A stretch of DNA of 64,000 nucleotides from Romanomermis culicivorax (GCA_963922205.1 CAWUHX010000133.1:744001-808000); one strand, 5' to 3'. Positions 22,766 to 35,601 are shown, numbered from the stretch's first letter. Made by a program: numbers and translations. Notes: generated by a model from the letters alone, not told the origin.

Positions 22766-25739
22766 GTAATTTTACGGAGATCGAAGCTTTTAGGAAAACG
22801 TCTTCATTTTGAAATTAGAGTCGCTGAGGGAAGATCTAGCAGGCACAGACTCACTAGAAATCGGGACATCATTTACTGTTTGCACATGGAAAATTTCTTG
22901 ATTTCTGTAATGAGCGTCATTTTAAAATTATGTTTCTAGTATATGTATAGCTGCGACTACCAAAAAAGGACTATTAAGCATACATGCGCATAGGGGAATA
23001 GAAGAGTAAACCTTCCTACCTGAAACTCTAGACATCTATCAAAGCGTAGAAAAGACATAGAACATTCACTAAATGCTAGAGACAATATACTTCAGTGTGT
23101 AACAATTCGTATGACCTCGTACTTTACATTTTCACGCTATTTTAAAGTGTCAAAAAAGACGTGAAAAAATCTAAAAAGGCATTGGGAACTCTTTAAGTGC
23201 ACGTTCCCTCAAGAAAACGCAGAATTTTTTTTTCATTTCTGTAGGCACTAATGTCCGACATATTGTGTTAAAATTTTAATCCTATTTGTTCACCGTTATA
23301 AGTTGTAAACAATTACACACACTGCTCTGTCATTCAAATATGTTCTTGGATCTGAATGAATCCTTAACCATCAAGTTCTAAGCAAACAAGATTCGTCTTT
23401 ACCTAATGAATTAAGAAAAAAAGACTCGAAGTTCTGATAAATTTTCATTGATCCAGCTTTGATTGCTGCTGAACGATATGCTTCAAATGAGAGGGAAAAA
23501 ATTTTGATTAAATTTCAGAAACCGAGTGATTGTAATCCACTCACAGGAAAACGGCAAGAGTTATTCCGATGCTTTATGCTGTATTGGAAAGGCACTACAA
23601 TCGGCTATCGTTTGATATATTTTGGTCTGGCAGATATCACGTCTTGTGAAACAGAGTGCCTATAACTTTAGAGCACTTTTTCACAGCTTATAACACAAGC
23701 CGGATCCAGACAACCAATATTTATTTTGTAACTATAAATTCTCAGCTTCGATTTTTTTCAACTAAATTACTAAAAAGAGGAATTTTTGTTGCATCTATTC
23801 CAGACACTCTGTTGCACTATCATTGTGAGTATATCGTTGAAATGGTACCACTAATTCGACACACATCCTGTTGGTGGCATATTCAGTGGGGTCGAATATA
23901 ATTTTTGTATCAACTTTCAGGATGTGCAGACGCTTGCAACTCCCAAACGGTGCACAAATTCGATTGAAATTTGAACACCCTGTTGGATTTTAGTGGCTAT
24001 AGAAATCGAGAAAAAATTTTGCGTTATCCAATGGAAAAGTGCTCGAAAAAAGCTTCAAATGACTTTTTCGGTTTATTTCGACTTCCTTTTTGATATACTT
24101 CAAAATAGCATAAAATGTGTAAATTAATGTATTCTAAAAATTTCTTATTCCTACATAGAGATCGACCTTGCATGTAATTAACATTTGGCTACAGAGTCTC
24201 GTCTTTTGTAAGCTGTAATATTTCAAAACACTTATACAAAAATGCCAAGTAATGTTAAAATTCAAACTTTGGAGTAATGTCGCTGTGCGAATTTTGATTT
24301 TTATCTGGAATAAATGCTGCCACACGTGTGAAACTGCTCAAAATGTGTCATTTTCAGATACTATTAATTTTCAACTTATTGCAGGTCAATGGAACAGAAA
24401 GTCGAATCTCCCAAAAATCGTGTCCTAGATGTTTCATTGTTGTAGGTGTGAAAACCTTTATAAAACAAACCGAACGATTTTTTTGAATAAAAATCCTACA
24501 AATAGTTATCACGACGGTACTGCACTTGGTCTTCAATTAGAAGCATTTTATCAAAACAGACTTTAAAATCAATAACGCCTAGGAAAAATAGATGAGAATG
24601 GAATTTAGTCGAAATTCTGTTGTGTTGTAGGAAGCATGGTCAAAGCTGAAAATGTACACCTCGACAACCAATTCTGTGAATGCGGAACATCGTTTAAAAT
24701 GTCTTTTGGATGAAGATTCGACTGTGACCGAAAAAGCTCAGATCATAAGAATGATTTTGTCGTAAGCTTTAATGTTGAACTTATCCACTGTTCTGTAGTA
24801 TTAAAATCTAATCATCTTGTTTTGTGCAACTGATATGTCGTCGTTATGTGGTATTTTCCTCCAAAGCAGGTTAGCTTGATGATTCAATTGTCGCACTTTC
24901 GGCAAGGCACTCTCCGAGCTAGTCTGTCAAAGGCGTTTCTCAATTGGTCCACAAACCATTGTTGAGCACAGCACAAGTGTTTACCCTTGCACTAAATATC
25001 CCACTTCATCAGCTATGCTTTTAAGAATTATCGTAATCGAAAAATGTCCATGAATAAGTGTTATGCATTTGATTGGGATGCGCAAGCGCCGTATAGCGCA
25101 TTAAGTGCCATGTAGAAAACAAAGTCTCAATATGGTATGAGACGTACTAAGTGCAAACAAGCTGTTGAACTACTTTTTGACTTTTTAGGAGACAACCCTG
25201 AAATAATCTGCGCTTCTCATGCCAACAAAGTCGGCAAAAGTCATTTATTCGATGATGAATCCTACAGTAATAATTTAACAAAAATTACCTAACCAAAAAA
25301 GTTCCACACATTTGAAACTGGGCTGTTACAAAACGCACGGTCTCAACTAGAATCTTCTTGCATCAGGCAGTAATGAAATGATAGTTATAAATCATAGAAC
25401 GGCAACTGATTTAAATTCATTCATAAGGTTTAACAAAGAATTGAAATTAACTGAAATCAAAAAATTATTGCTGCCGATCAACCATTTAAGTAAAGACCGA
25501 TAATTACCAGCTCAAAATCAGCGTGGTTTATTTTTTTACGAGTTTTATCAAAAAGGAACATTATGTAACGAAATAAATACGCATACTAAACACACAAGCA
25601 AAGGAGGAAACAAATTCAGCAAGTTTCAATATGGAAGGTTTTGGGGCAAAAGGCACAATGGCCCAGTTTTAGGGATGATTAAATCAAACTTACCTATGCT
25701 ATAAGCAGAGATTTTCTATTATTTCGCATATGTACACCT
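22766..25739. other. 3' flank of MSH2; no firmly supported gene
   Basis: Apart from the tentative exon at 24632-24763 I see no clear coding sequence. A segment at about 24230-24430 recurs in diverged form at about 26900-27100 (shared phrases such as ttcaaactttgg and ttaattttcaactta), which marks a dispersed repeat. Confidence 0.5.
24632..24763 (+). CDS. Possible terminal exon of MSH2
   Basis: After a ttgtgttgtag acceptor an open frame begins EAWSKLK and ends KAQIIRMILS followed by TAA at 24761-24763. The length (about 43 residues), the opening (compare the E-F-L-S-K-V-K segment of MSH2) and the amphipathic ending are compatible with the last MSH2 exon, which helps MSH6/MSH3 binding. No exon linking it in phase to 22765 was identified with confidence. 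The open frame at 23459 (AAERYASNEREK) is a weak candidate but has a phase conflict with 22765. It could instead belong to another gene. Confidence 0.3.
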
Positions 25740-26239
25740 GATGGCATTAGGTGTTTCAGTATCTTTAATTCACATTTTAGAATATTGATAAAGGCTTTTA
25801 AGCTGGGGATATTCCCTGATATCCATGATTTGTAAATGAAAAACTTTGCGATTAGTAATATGTAGTTTAAAATTTGAAGTCTTTCTTGAACCTAGAATCA
25901 CATCTTACTTTGTCAGTCTAATTGTGTTGTCCAGCCTTTCTTGGATTCTTCGGTTGAATTCTTGCCAAAAATATTGGACTGTTAGGCATGGGTGTGCAGA
26001 ATGTAATCTTCTGAGTCATCACAGTACAGGCAAATACCTGATTCTTTGATTTTGTATTTTGCTAACAAGTGCGGAATTATGAGGAAATTATGCAGTATTT
26101 TGAATTGAAATTGTCTATATTTATTTCCAATTTTCATTTCGGTGAGTATTTTCCATGTTCTGTCGAAGTCAATGCCAAGTGGGAGGTTGAGCTTGTCTTT
26201 CCATATAATTTCATTTTTTGGTATACTGCCTTGCTTCAC
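25740..26239 (-). pseudogene. Non-LTR retrotransposon (LINE) reverse-transcriptase C-terminal relic
   Basis: On the minus strand 26239-25982 encodes the region after the RT domain typical of animal LINEs: WKILTEMKIGNKYRQFQFKILHN, then a zinc-binding CLYC..SEDYILH motif (zf-RVT type). After a short break the frame resumes with TVQYFWQEF, the usual FW segment that follows the zinc motif. The 5' end and the catalytic RT core are absent, as expected of a 5'-truncated insertion. Dead copy. Confidence 0.75.
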
Positions 26240-27339
26240 TCATGTAATTCTTGACTTTTGTTAAGTCTGCAATGTTAATGATTTGCGGATTTTTTTAAAC
26301 TGCGTAGCTTCTCAAGGGGTATTCGAATCCCAATGCTGCTTTCAGAGCTACTGTGGAATGTATGAATGAAAGAATAAAATGATAAAATTCTGTGGCATGG
26401 TGGGTGAAAGTGCTTGCCAGTGCCTATAAGCAGGATTTTCCTTCATTTTTGCTTCTAATTTTTGACTGTTCTAACTTTCTTGCAGAGTGTAAAATGTTTG
26501 CTAGTGAAACAGTTAATATATCAAACAGTCTGTTAGTTATTTGATAATTCTACAGTATAGGTAATAAACACAAGGGGTAGACAAGGGCCACCTGGCAAAT
26601 AAAATGATTTCTATGAAATTTTCAAAAGTATGCCTTCGTCGGAGAAGTGCAGCTCCCATAACGGTAAGAAAATTTTGATGAAAATTTAATCAATGGAGTA
26701 AAAACGAATGAGCTACAATATAAAAAATAAAATTTTGTGGCGTGGGATGGGAAGGTGCTCAGGAGTGCCCATAAACAAAATTTTTTCAATTTTGACTGTA
26801 AATATTGCATCAGAAGAGAACATATTCTCTCCTCTATAATGAATATTCATTTATCAAATAAGATCTATTGGATCTTGAAATATTGCTTGGCTAGCAAGAC
26901 CACTGAAAAATGCCAAAAAAATCATCAATTTTCAAACTTTGGCATACTGTAGCAGCACCAATTTTCGTTTACAAGCAAAACAAATGGTACCATGGAACTC
27001 AGTGCACAAAACTACCCAAAATATCTGATTTTGAGCTTTGATTAATTTTCAACTTATCATAGGGAAAGTAGAACCACTCAGAAATCGTGTCTCATATACA
27101 GCCTTTCATGCTAGATTGGCCTAATTAGTTTCTGCTATTTTATCTTTTGATTAATGTTAGTTTTTGTTTATTTCACACTATTTGTGTGTGCTCTAGCAGC
27201 AGCAAAGGTTACTGTATCTTTATATAGGAGGTACACGCAAATATTTGTTTCTTCTGACTCCTCTGCTTTCATTTCTGGTAGTTTGTCCTGTTTTAGAAGA
27301 CCTGTGTTTAAGATTGGCCGTAATTCCCACATACACTAC
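26240..27339. other. Non-coding, repeat relics
   Basis: Two diverged copies of a short segment (about 26395-26480 and 26735-26815, sharing the phrase tgtggc.tgg..tgg.aaggtgct) lie here, together with the second copy of the repeat described at 24230. No gene is supported. Confidence 0.45.
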
Positions 27340-28480
27340 TACTGTTGCAATAAAAAACAAGTTACATGCTACAAGTTACAAGTGAAAAAAGTTACCAGTT
27401 CTACAAGTTGGCCTTGCATATAAATTTTCTGTCTACAGGCAAAAAATTACTGGTCCAGAGTCAATTTTACTAGTCATACAAGTATGTTACAATTGTAGGA
27501 GTTGTAAGTTACAATTGTAGTTTTTTGAGGTTACAAGCCCTACAAGTATAAATCAGAAGCATTTTTTATGAATGCATTTTTATAGGGAGATTTTACATGT
27601 TGTACAAGCGTATTACAAGTGAACAGAAAACCATTGCATAAAATTTTTTTAGTTGTACACTAACAATCAAATTAATTCGAGGATGGAATACTCGTTCTCA
27701 AAGTTATTTCTACCTATAAAATCGTCTTTAGAATTGTTACTTTCAGTAAAATTATCCATAGTAGCCTAAATATGGAAAACTGCACATGCACAGGAGAAAA
27801 ATTTTTTGGAGGGCCAAATATCAGTAATATTCCTGTACAAAGTTGGGGCTGATTTTTCGTGGGGGGTTGTACACCCTCAAATCCTCCCACCCCTGCCTTC
27901 ATGCATGTAGAAAACACTTGTAGGACTTGTAATTGATTTTTTAATGTACATTTTACTAAGAGTTAAATATCAATGAATTAATCCATAAAAATGGATAACG
28001 CTTATATGACTCTGAAGAAAAATGGCTGCTCTATCCATTACAACTAAATTTAAAAAACAAAATGTTAAAGGAAAAGAAGAAATTGAACAAAACTAATTAT
28101 TTATAAGCGAAATTTGACACGTAATTCTATCACAAGTTTAAACATTAGGAGTCTTTTTACAATTGTAGCACTAATACTTTTGTTCAAAGCCTAACTTGTA
28201 CAACTTGTAAATTCAACAAAAATTGTGTGTTAAAATGTTCAAACCTTAACTGTCTTGTAGGTACAAGTAGTTTTATGCTGCACTTGTAAAATTTCTCTTG
28301 TAGAACCTGTAATCATTACAAGTGCTTTTATGCAAATATGTAAATTACAGTTGTAGCACATGTAAAAATTTCACTTGTAGGACTTGTACTTGTAGCTTTG
28401 ACTTGTAACTTTTATGCAACAGAATTCATGTATAATTTTTGGCTTGTAGGACTTGTAATAACTACAAGCGTTTTATGCAG
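27340..28480. repeat. ACAAGT/ACTTGT repeat region with strand switch
   Basis: The left part (27340-27620) is full of TACAAGT and TTACAAG words; the right part (27915-28475) is full of the complementary ACTTGTA words, for example cttgtaggacttgtaat repeated at about 27917, 28377 and 28445. A C/G-rich piece with cacatgcac and catgcatgtag tips (27785-27910) lies between. The whole looks like a decayed fold-back or satellite of about 1.1 kb. Confidence 0.5.
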
Positions 28481-28747
28481 CAGGTCCCAGGGGAAACTAA
28501 CCATCTATCCTGGATGTGTCCAGAACACGTCCAGGACTCAATCAGTACACTATATGGACAGTAAACTCTTGCCACAGAAAGCCAAAGAATTTTGCTGATG
28601 CTTCCTTCTTACCTTCCTATAATGAAAGCAAACATTATTTGTGAGATATAAATGACAGGTCAACTTTTGTCATACTGTACGTCAAAACAAAGTGCATATC
28701 CACTACACATCCTGAAAAAACTATGATTGACAGTTATTGCATGAATG

Positions 28748-30168
28748 TCAATTATTAAGAATGATGAAAGTTTCTTTTGTGCTGCCAAAAAAGACACATT
28801 CTGGACGCGACCTGGATGCATCCAGGATGCATCTCACATGTGAGGTAGTGGTTTCAGAAGATTTCAGTAAAATGATGATCACAGGGAACCTCTGGGCCAG
28901 ATCTGATGAGATCAGGGTCACCCAGTGTGGCAAAGAGAATTTTACCATGGATTTCTAAAGGGAGAAGTTTGTAGCATATGTTCCTGGCTTGGTAGGAGTG
29001 GTAAATGTGAGTGGCTGTGACCTTTTGGCAGGGCCAGATGGTCAAAGCATTGCCAGTGAATTCAGCAGTGATGTCATCTCATTGGAGGAATGCTCAGGCT
29101 CTGAGGGTGGCATCAAAGCGTAGCAACTGCCAGGTAAGATGAAGGTACTGCTGGGCATGAGAGCAGAGTTCAAGCCAGGTATATCAAAATGCTGTGATTT
29201 CCAATTCCTTGATTTGTTGTGCCAGGTAGTTGAGTTTGGCATTGACTGGGTCAGTTGAATTATGGATTTTGGGGCCAGCGAGGCCGTGTGTGAAGGTGAA
29301 CCATTGAAAGGTATGGGAGATGAAACCCTGATCAGTCCTAACTGTGCCAAGATGGAGGTCAGGACATGGAATTTGATGGCGGAAATTGCAGATGATCTTG
29401 AGGGCTACCTGAAAATCACATGTGTGCCAGAGATAGAGGTAGTGACCCTTTGGGGATTAGGTGACACCTGTTGGAGAAGTTTAATTCTGACCACATGATA
29501 ATGCTGTCTACTGTGGAGCAGGAACCTGTAGTGGGATGGCAGTCACCAACATCACCAATGATGCTAGTGGCTGTGACACCATCCCAGGTGATGATTTGAC
29601 CTTCCGAGATGAAGAGGTTTGTGATGGAGGTACAGTAATCTTTTCAGCACCATTTGTAATTGATGGTCAAGGATTAGTTTGTGGAGTAGAAACCAGGTTG
29701 AATTTAAGTCAAAATGTGTGTGCCATACTGCTTGTCTCTGTATGCATGCAAGCAAGCATGCGGTGTGAAGTGAGCAGATGTAATGACATCAGCAGTAATC
29801 CCTTCGGATCAAAACAAACCTGTGTTTGTGCAGATTTTCTGGGTTCTGAGTATGCATTTCCAGGCAAGACTGATCAGTGCATCAGAAGGAGTGATATAGA
29901 CAGAGATGTTGACTTTTTTCAGGCTCCAGGTTGATTGAGGAAGCTTACAGTCAGTTTTGTGAGGAATATTGAGTGGGTGACCACTGCCTGAAATACCACA
30001 GAGTTGAAAAGACTGTTGAGTATTTATTAGAGATGCCATAAGTGTGATTAAGAGAAGTTTATTTATTGTTGATGAACAATTTGAAAACAATAAACTTTTC
30101 GAATGTAATAACAAAAATAAAAATATCAGGCCAGAGGGTGACTGGCCTGATGGCAGTGGTGGCAGCAT
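28748..30168 (-). pseudogene. Envelope-like glycoprotein remnant of a minus-strand LTR retroelement
   Basis: Several minus-strand frames are collinear with the envelope-like region of the 46389-55126 element. At 30168-29809 a hydrophobic leader is followed by FQLCGISGS, the IPHKTDC cysteine and CILRTQKICTN. At 29045-28854 the segment TIWPCQKV then ICYKLLPLE then ATLGDPDLI matches the plus-strand copy at 50250-50400. Frameshifts and stops break it into at least four pieces, and the transmembrane part is missing at the low-coordinate end. It begins only about 40 bp after the gag remnant, with no pol between them. Confidence 0.75.
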
Positions 30169-30207
30169 CAGCAGTGCCCTATCTGGCTTCCATTTCTGCC
30201 CCTAGTG

Positions 30208-31969
30208 TCAGGGAATGATTGCTACCAACGGCTGGTGGGGTGTAGGGCCCCTCAGTGATGGTGACCAGGCTTGTTTGGATGGTAACAGCCACAATGTAGC
30301 CAGCAGCTGGTGGAGGCCAGCCTTGGGGGGGGGGGTTGGCTGGTGGCCACTGTGTTCCTGTAATGTAGGAATAGAATCAGTAAGGGAGTTGATTCTGTTG
30401 GGCCTGCAATCTGTTTGAAGGTCCTTAGTTGTGTGAGGCTTACCACTGTCCAGCAGCATGAAGTGGTAAACGTGAGGGTCAGCTGTGGGGGTTGCACTGA
30501 CAGGCATCAAGGTCAAGGCCTATCAGGCTGGAAAAGGCAGCAGCAGGGGCTATTCTACAACACAAACAGGGTAAGACAGTGTGTTATGGCCCCCAGATAT
30601 GCAGCTAAGTGTTCATCATCCACATCCAAAGGATTGGGACCTGCGTGAGGAATGGAGGAGTCCACTGCATTAATGTGGTGATGGTAAGGTCAAGATTGAT
30701 TTCCAGAATTTTGAGGAAGAAAAATGACCTGAGGCCTTGCAGGATGGGGTTGAACATATTGGCCGGCTGTCTATTATAAGTGGTATTACCTTTGGCTGGC
30801 AGGTGCAGCATTGGGCAGGCAATGGCCCAATGTTGGCCGCTCACTCCACAATGTGGACATGGCCAATCACATTGTGTGTCAGTGTGGCTGGAGTGGCAGC
30901 CAGATCTGCAGGGGGCTGGCAACAGGGGCTGAGGTTGCAGTGGGGGGCTGGCTGTTGAGAGGTAGGCTGTTGAGAGGTAGGCTGTTGATGACCTGACATT
31001 TGTCCCTATAGTGTTCTCCAAGACTATCGTGAGGACACCACTTCTTGGCCAGGGGGGTGACTGGGCACTGGGAGGATGCTGCTGGGCGCTGAGGGGCAGC
31101 AGCAGGAGCACTGGGGCAAAAGCTGTTGCTCCTTGAGTTGGGTGATGCACACAAGCAGCTAGGTTGTTTGTGCCTGGAGTGAGGCAATGACGGAGTTGTC
31201 ATTGCAGCAGGTGGTGGTGAGCCTGGTGGCGGGGGCTGTGTGGCACAACAGGCAGGCATTCGTGGTTTCGCAGAGAAAACAGCATTAGAGGGTGCTGTGA
31301 GATAGATCTCATCACAAAAAAAGTTGAGATTCTGCATAACAGGCAGCCTTGGTGGCCTATGGGAGGGTGTTGAACTCTCTGAATTTGATACTGTCTCTGA
31401 GGAGAGGCTTAAGGCCTCTCTGGAATATTGGTTTGATTATAGATTCCCTTTTGCTAGCAGTCAGAGAGGGGTAGGCTACTCTAGACATGCCCTTAAGGTG
31501 CTCAAGAAATTCTATTGCAGATTCAAATGGTTTTTGTATCTGCTCAAGAAATTCTATTGCAGATTCAAATGGTTTTTGTATCTGGTTGTGAATGAGCTGA
31601 TGGTGGATGTCTGAGTCCCATTCTTCAAGGAATTCCTCTCTGAGAAATCTGGTATAGTCCTCAAAGTGGGTGAATAGAGGCACCCATTTTTTTTAATTCT
31701 CAGAACAAGGCCAGAGCAGCTTCACTGAGACAAGACTCCAAAAATGTGATTTTGATGTGATGGTCAGTGTCACTGATCCCTTGAAGGATGAGGAACTGAG
31801 TCAGCCTGTCCAAGAAATTGGGAGCAGAGTCTCCAAAAATGCCAGAGAAATTGGGAGAGGGCCTGAGCCCTGCTAACAAAGAAACTGTATAGAATGGTGG
31901 TTTATGTCCTCCAATTTCTGTGTGAGAGGGGTCATGGCCTGAATGAAAGCATCTTGAATGTGGTTTCAA
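30208..31969 (-). pseudogene. Gag remnant of the same minus-strand LTR retroelement
   Basis: Fragments 31969-31700, 31683-31357 and 31150-30605 align in order with the gag of the 46389-55126 element: a capsid-like LLAGLRPSPNFSG segment, FLILQGISDTD, IIKPIFQRGLKP, then a Pro/Gln-rich linker and a CCHC-like CPHCGVSGQHWAIAC knuckle. The capsid part carries an exact 42-bp tandem duplication. Stops and frameshifts are frequent, so the copy is dead. Confidence 0.75.
31501..31584 (-). repeat. Exact 42-bp tandem duplication inside gag
   Basis: 31501-31542 and 31543-31584 are identical. The duplication is in frame, repeating 14 residues (IQKPFESAIEFLEQ/H) of the capsid-like region. The related plus-strand gag has a single copy, so the duplication arose in this copy or its lineage. 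Confidence 0.95.
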
Positions 31970-32374
31970 GAGCCATTTTGACAGTCTTCATTGATAGTTC
32001 TGTGATTTGAGAGAACTCTTCGGAGAGGGGAAGGCTTGTGGACACCAATGGAGTACAGAAAGTTGGAGACTTTGAATTTATGGTGGCTGATTAAAACTCA
32101 GTCGGGAGACTGTGAGTGTGTTTTGGTGATCAGGCAAACGGTTCTTAGAAAAACAGATGTGTTAGTAGACTGCTGTTGTATGGTGCTTGGAGGATGCCTG
32201 TTTGAGAAGAACTAAACAAGTGAGAAAAATGTGTAGACTCACTGGGCATGGCAGGGTAGCTTGTTTTATGGCAGCGGTAGGGCCTAACCTTTGTCCGGCA
32301 GGATGAATTTTAATTATTATTTTTTGTAAACAAAATGCACTGGTGGATTGTTTTGGGGAATTTTAGGGGGGAGC

Positions 32375-35300
32375 TGTGTGTGGTAAGAGATGGCTGGGGG
32401 TCAGTAATACAGCAGCTGCAAAAAGGGAAAACTGTTTTGAGTGGTAGACAAATGAGGTAACATTTATACAGATAACAGATAAATGATAAACACAGATAAA
32501 TGATAACGAGATAATGTACAGATAAATGGGTAAAACATTCATCTGGGGATATATTACAGGCATTTAGGAATGCTGAGAATAGAATGGAATATTTACAGTA
32601 AGGAAACTCACTGAGAGTGAATGACGAATGACATGATGGCAGAGGAGCAGACTATTTACAATAAATGGGTAGAACATTTATGTAATATATTATAAGCATT
32701 TAGGGATACTGGAAGTAGAGTACAGGTTGGGGAACTTGCGGAGGGTATGAGGTATAAGCCTTGGGCAGAAGAGCCAAGTATTTTACAAGCTTGGTGTAAA
32801 AGGTATGACCTTTCATCAAGGTTCACTCACCAGGAGTGGAAGAGATGTGAGAGGAAAATAAGGAAAAAGAAAAAATGCAAAAAAGATGAACTATTTTACA
32901 AGCCTAGAATGAATGGCTGAACAAGTCATTAGAGGTTTCACCCACCAGGGGTGGTTGCAATTGACTAAGGCAATGGGAAGGTAAATTACCTCGCCCAAGG
33001 ATGAGCACAATTGTGATTATTTACAGCCTTGACAGATGGGTACAATGTTCTGTCAAAGGAAACTCACCAGGATTATCATATACAGCTAAGTGAGGGGCGG
33101 CTCAATCACCTAGAGGTGGTCGTCGTGTGCGAAAGATGAAAACACAAAAAACTGGACCATGAGGCTGTACCAGGGGGATTTCTGTGTAGGGGGGTGACCC
33201 CTATGAAAAATAACAGGGTGACTCAACTTAAGAATAACCATAGGCCTGCTATGATTATTACTGCTTGAGTGAAAGGAAAACAATTCACATGGGGGACTTA
33301 TACAGGTGAAAATGCAGAGAAAAATTACAGATCAGACACAATTAGGCAGCTCAGCTTTGTTCCTAGGGACCCCCTAAAGTGGACCGAATATCACAGCAAA
33401 TGTATAGCAAAAACAGAAAGATCATTAAGTAGAGAGGAAAAGAGTCTCTTGCAAAGTGAGGGAGGCACAATGGTTGGCCATTGTTCCAGAAACAAGGTAA
33501 AGGCACAGTACTGTAGAAATAGGAGAGAGAAGGGAGAGAGGAAAAAATTAACAAAGCTGGGTTCAAAAAAATGCATATATATATATGGGTTAGCATGATG
33601 TTCAAGACCAACATATAAAACTCAGAGTATGATGTCGATGCAGTACTGGGGATAAAAAGAAAGGAGGAACCATGCACGGCCCTAAAACATTGTGAAAAAG
33701 GAAAAAAGATTTATGTGATTAGGGCCAGAGGGGTGCAAAATTGACGATTAATGTTTACTCAGCAATTTTGGCCTGTTCTTTGTATGAAATCCAAAGGTGA
33801 CTTAGAAAATCATATGGTCCGGTTCACCACAGATGACAGTGCAGGACAAGTGAATGTTTTGGGCATGAGCAAGAGCAAGTGAAGACAATGAGAAGATAAA
33901 TGGGTATAGAAAAGAATGTTTTGGATGGAAAGCTGTTCAGGAAAACAAAAGTGAATAAGATGAGAGTAAATAGAAGGGAGAAAATGAAAAGAAGATAAGT
34001 AATGGGGAAATGAACAGAATTGAAATTTGGAGGAAAATGGTAGGAAGGGAAACAAAAAAATTATAAAATATGGAAAAAGGAAAGAGAGACCATGGCTGTT
34101 TGTGGAAAACTGGCTGGGAAAGGAAAGAGAAAGAGGTTATGGGATGACCCCTGAGTGTGGGGTCTGATGGTCAAATTTTCAAAAACAAAAAACTGCCAGC
34201 CTCACCATGTCAAGTTAGGGGAGGTGGTGTAAGAGATGAAATAGAGGAAGTAGCAGTGCCTCAGCAATTAGGCCTAAGGGATGCTATGGGAGTCATAGGC
34301 GCTGGGGTACTGTAGGCAAGAAAAGCTACTAATAAACCAGCACCTTGTACATCACAGAGCCTATCACATAGAGTGGCTGCCCATGGATTATGAAAGAGTG
34401 TTGGAGAGGGGAGGTCAGCAGTCGTAGTCCTAGAAAGGGCCTCGTGGAGAGCTGGAGAGCTGGAACCGTAATCCTAATGATGAGTTCCTGGAGGGAGTAA
34501 CCCAATTGAAGACTGAAGGAGTAAATCAACAATGGAGTAGGAGAGAGAGAAGGGGAGTTTGACCCCAATCTCACTTAGTAACAGCTCAAGGTGAAGACTC
34601 AACAAACAATATTCAAATTGATCTTTTAATACTATAAGAAACAATAGCATAAATAGGGGAACTTTGATGGCTCTCTGTAGTATGGAAATGTGAAATTGGC
34701 CAAGCAAACTCGGTATTTATGCTAGTGGGAGTAGGAGTGTCAGCTTGTTGTAGTGTGTTTCCACCGATTTTGCTATTCATTTGTAATCTTTGTCGATTTT
34801 CGCACAAGGCCCGCGAGTACAAAGTGGAGTGAGTGATGCGGACCATGAACAGTCATCTTGCTGTAGCACATGTCAGTATGTGTGCGTTTGGTCGCTCTCT
34901 GGTGTGTTATGGTTCTCTTGTATACTTACCATTGGTTTGTTTTTTTTATGCCTGCTCGCCGCCTCCCAGCGTGCCCAGCCTTTTCTTCGTATTTTTTCTC
35001 GTAGTGCTTGGGAGTGATTGTTATCTCGCCCACCTCGTTTTGTATTAGTAAGTGTTTATTTTTGCGTCAGGTAAAATTCGGAGAGAATTCTCCTTCACTC
35101 TTTCCTTATTTTAATTGGGAGACAGGTTAAGGAAATAAAGCTTCCTTAATCTGCTGGGTAATTAGTGTCGGGTTTAAGTTCATTAATTGAGTTTAATCGG
35201 GTAAGCATGGGTGTTGGGAATACGTGCATTAAGGACGAACCCTGGAATCCCACTCCTGCCTGATTCATCAAGCCCCGACACATTTTAATATATAACAAGC

Positions 35301-35601
35301 TGCTCCAGAGTATGGTAGGAGGAGGCAGCTATAGTAATCATGGAGGCTTTTTGCAAGAATGGGCCAAAAAAAGTTCCCACTGGTCTTTCTTAGCAGAGAA
35401 GAGGCCAGTGTGTATGTATTTCTGTGAGGATGCAGGAAGGAGGCCTCTGGATGGATGCTGATTCTGTTTGCTAGAGTTGTTCTTCAAGTACAGAAATTAC
35501 AAAAAGACACGAGCATGAAAGTGAACACATACAATAATAATCGAGCATACTGTATGAGATCAAAATATACTCTAAGATCACATGAGCAGCTGCCTGTGAC
35601 A
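32375..35601 (-). repeat. LTR-like copy 1 of the minus-strand retroelement, with leader and an inserted solo LTR
   Basis: Between the integrase C-terminus of one fragment (ends 35672) and the gag of another (starts near 31970) lies non-coding DNA bounded by TG at 32375 and CA at 35601. From 33075 it is collinear with 36940-38484: shared phrases include agctaagtgagg, ggattattactgcttgagtga, caaactcggtatttatgctag, ggagtgtcagc and gaaggaggcctctgga. The stretch 34746-35297 is a later insertion. The inner edge (32375-33075) has no counterpart in copy 2 and may be partly leader. LTR assignment is by position between pol and gag and by duplication; the exact ends are uncertain. Confidence 0.55.
34746..35297. 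mobile_element. Solo LTR, 552 bp, TSD AGCT
   Basis: Starts TGTTGTAGTG and ends ATATATAACA (TG...CA), and is flanked by AGCT at 34742-34745 and 35298-35301. The collinear copy at 36940-38484 lacks this block at the same point (ggagtgtcagc then agctac), giving an empty-site comparison. It contains an AATAAA at about 35132. A 4-bp TSD fits Ty3/gypsy-type integration. It does not match the LTRs of 46389-55126, so it represents another family. Confidence 0.8.

Noticed and set aside
23459-23665. MSH2 exon candidate (AAERYASNEREK...)
   Set aside because: It resembles the C-terminal MSH2 helix only weakly, the phase does not match exon 22698-22765 and no clear donor follows.
27340-28480. CRISPR-like array of short repeats
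   Set aside because: Repeats vary in sequence and spacing, have no unique spacers of constant length, and the context is animal DNA.
29262-31150. Plus-strand open frames across 29.2-31.2 kb
   Set aside because: They are antisense shadows of the minus-strand gag and envelope-like remnants, which show ordered similarity to the plus-strand element.
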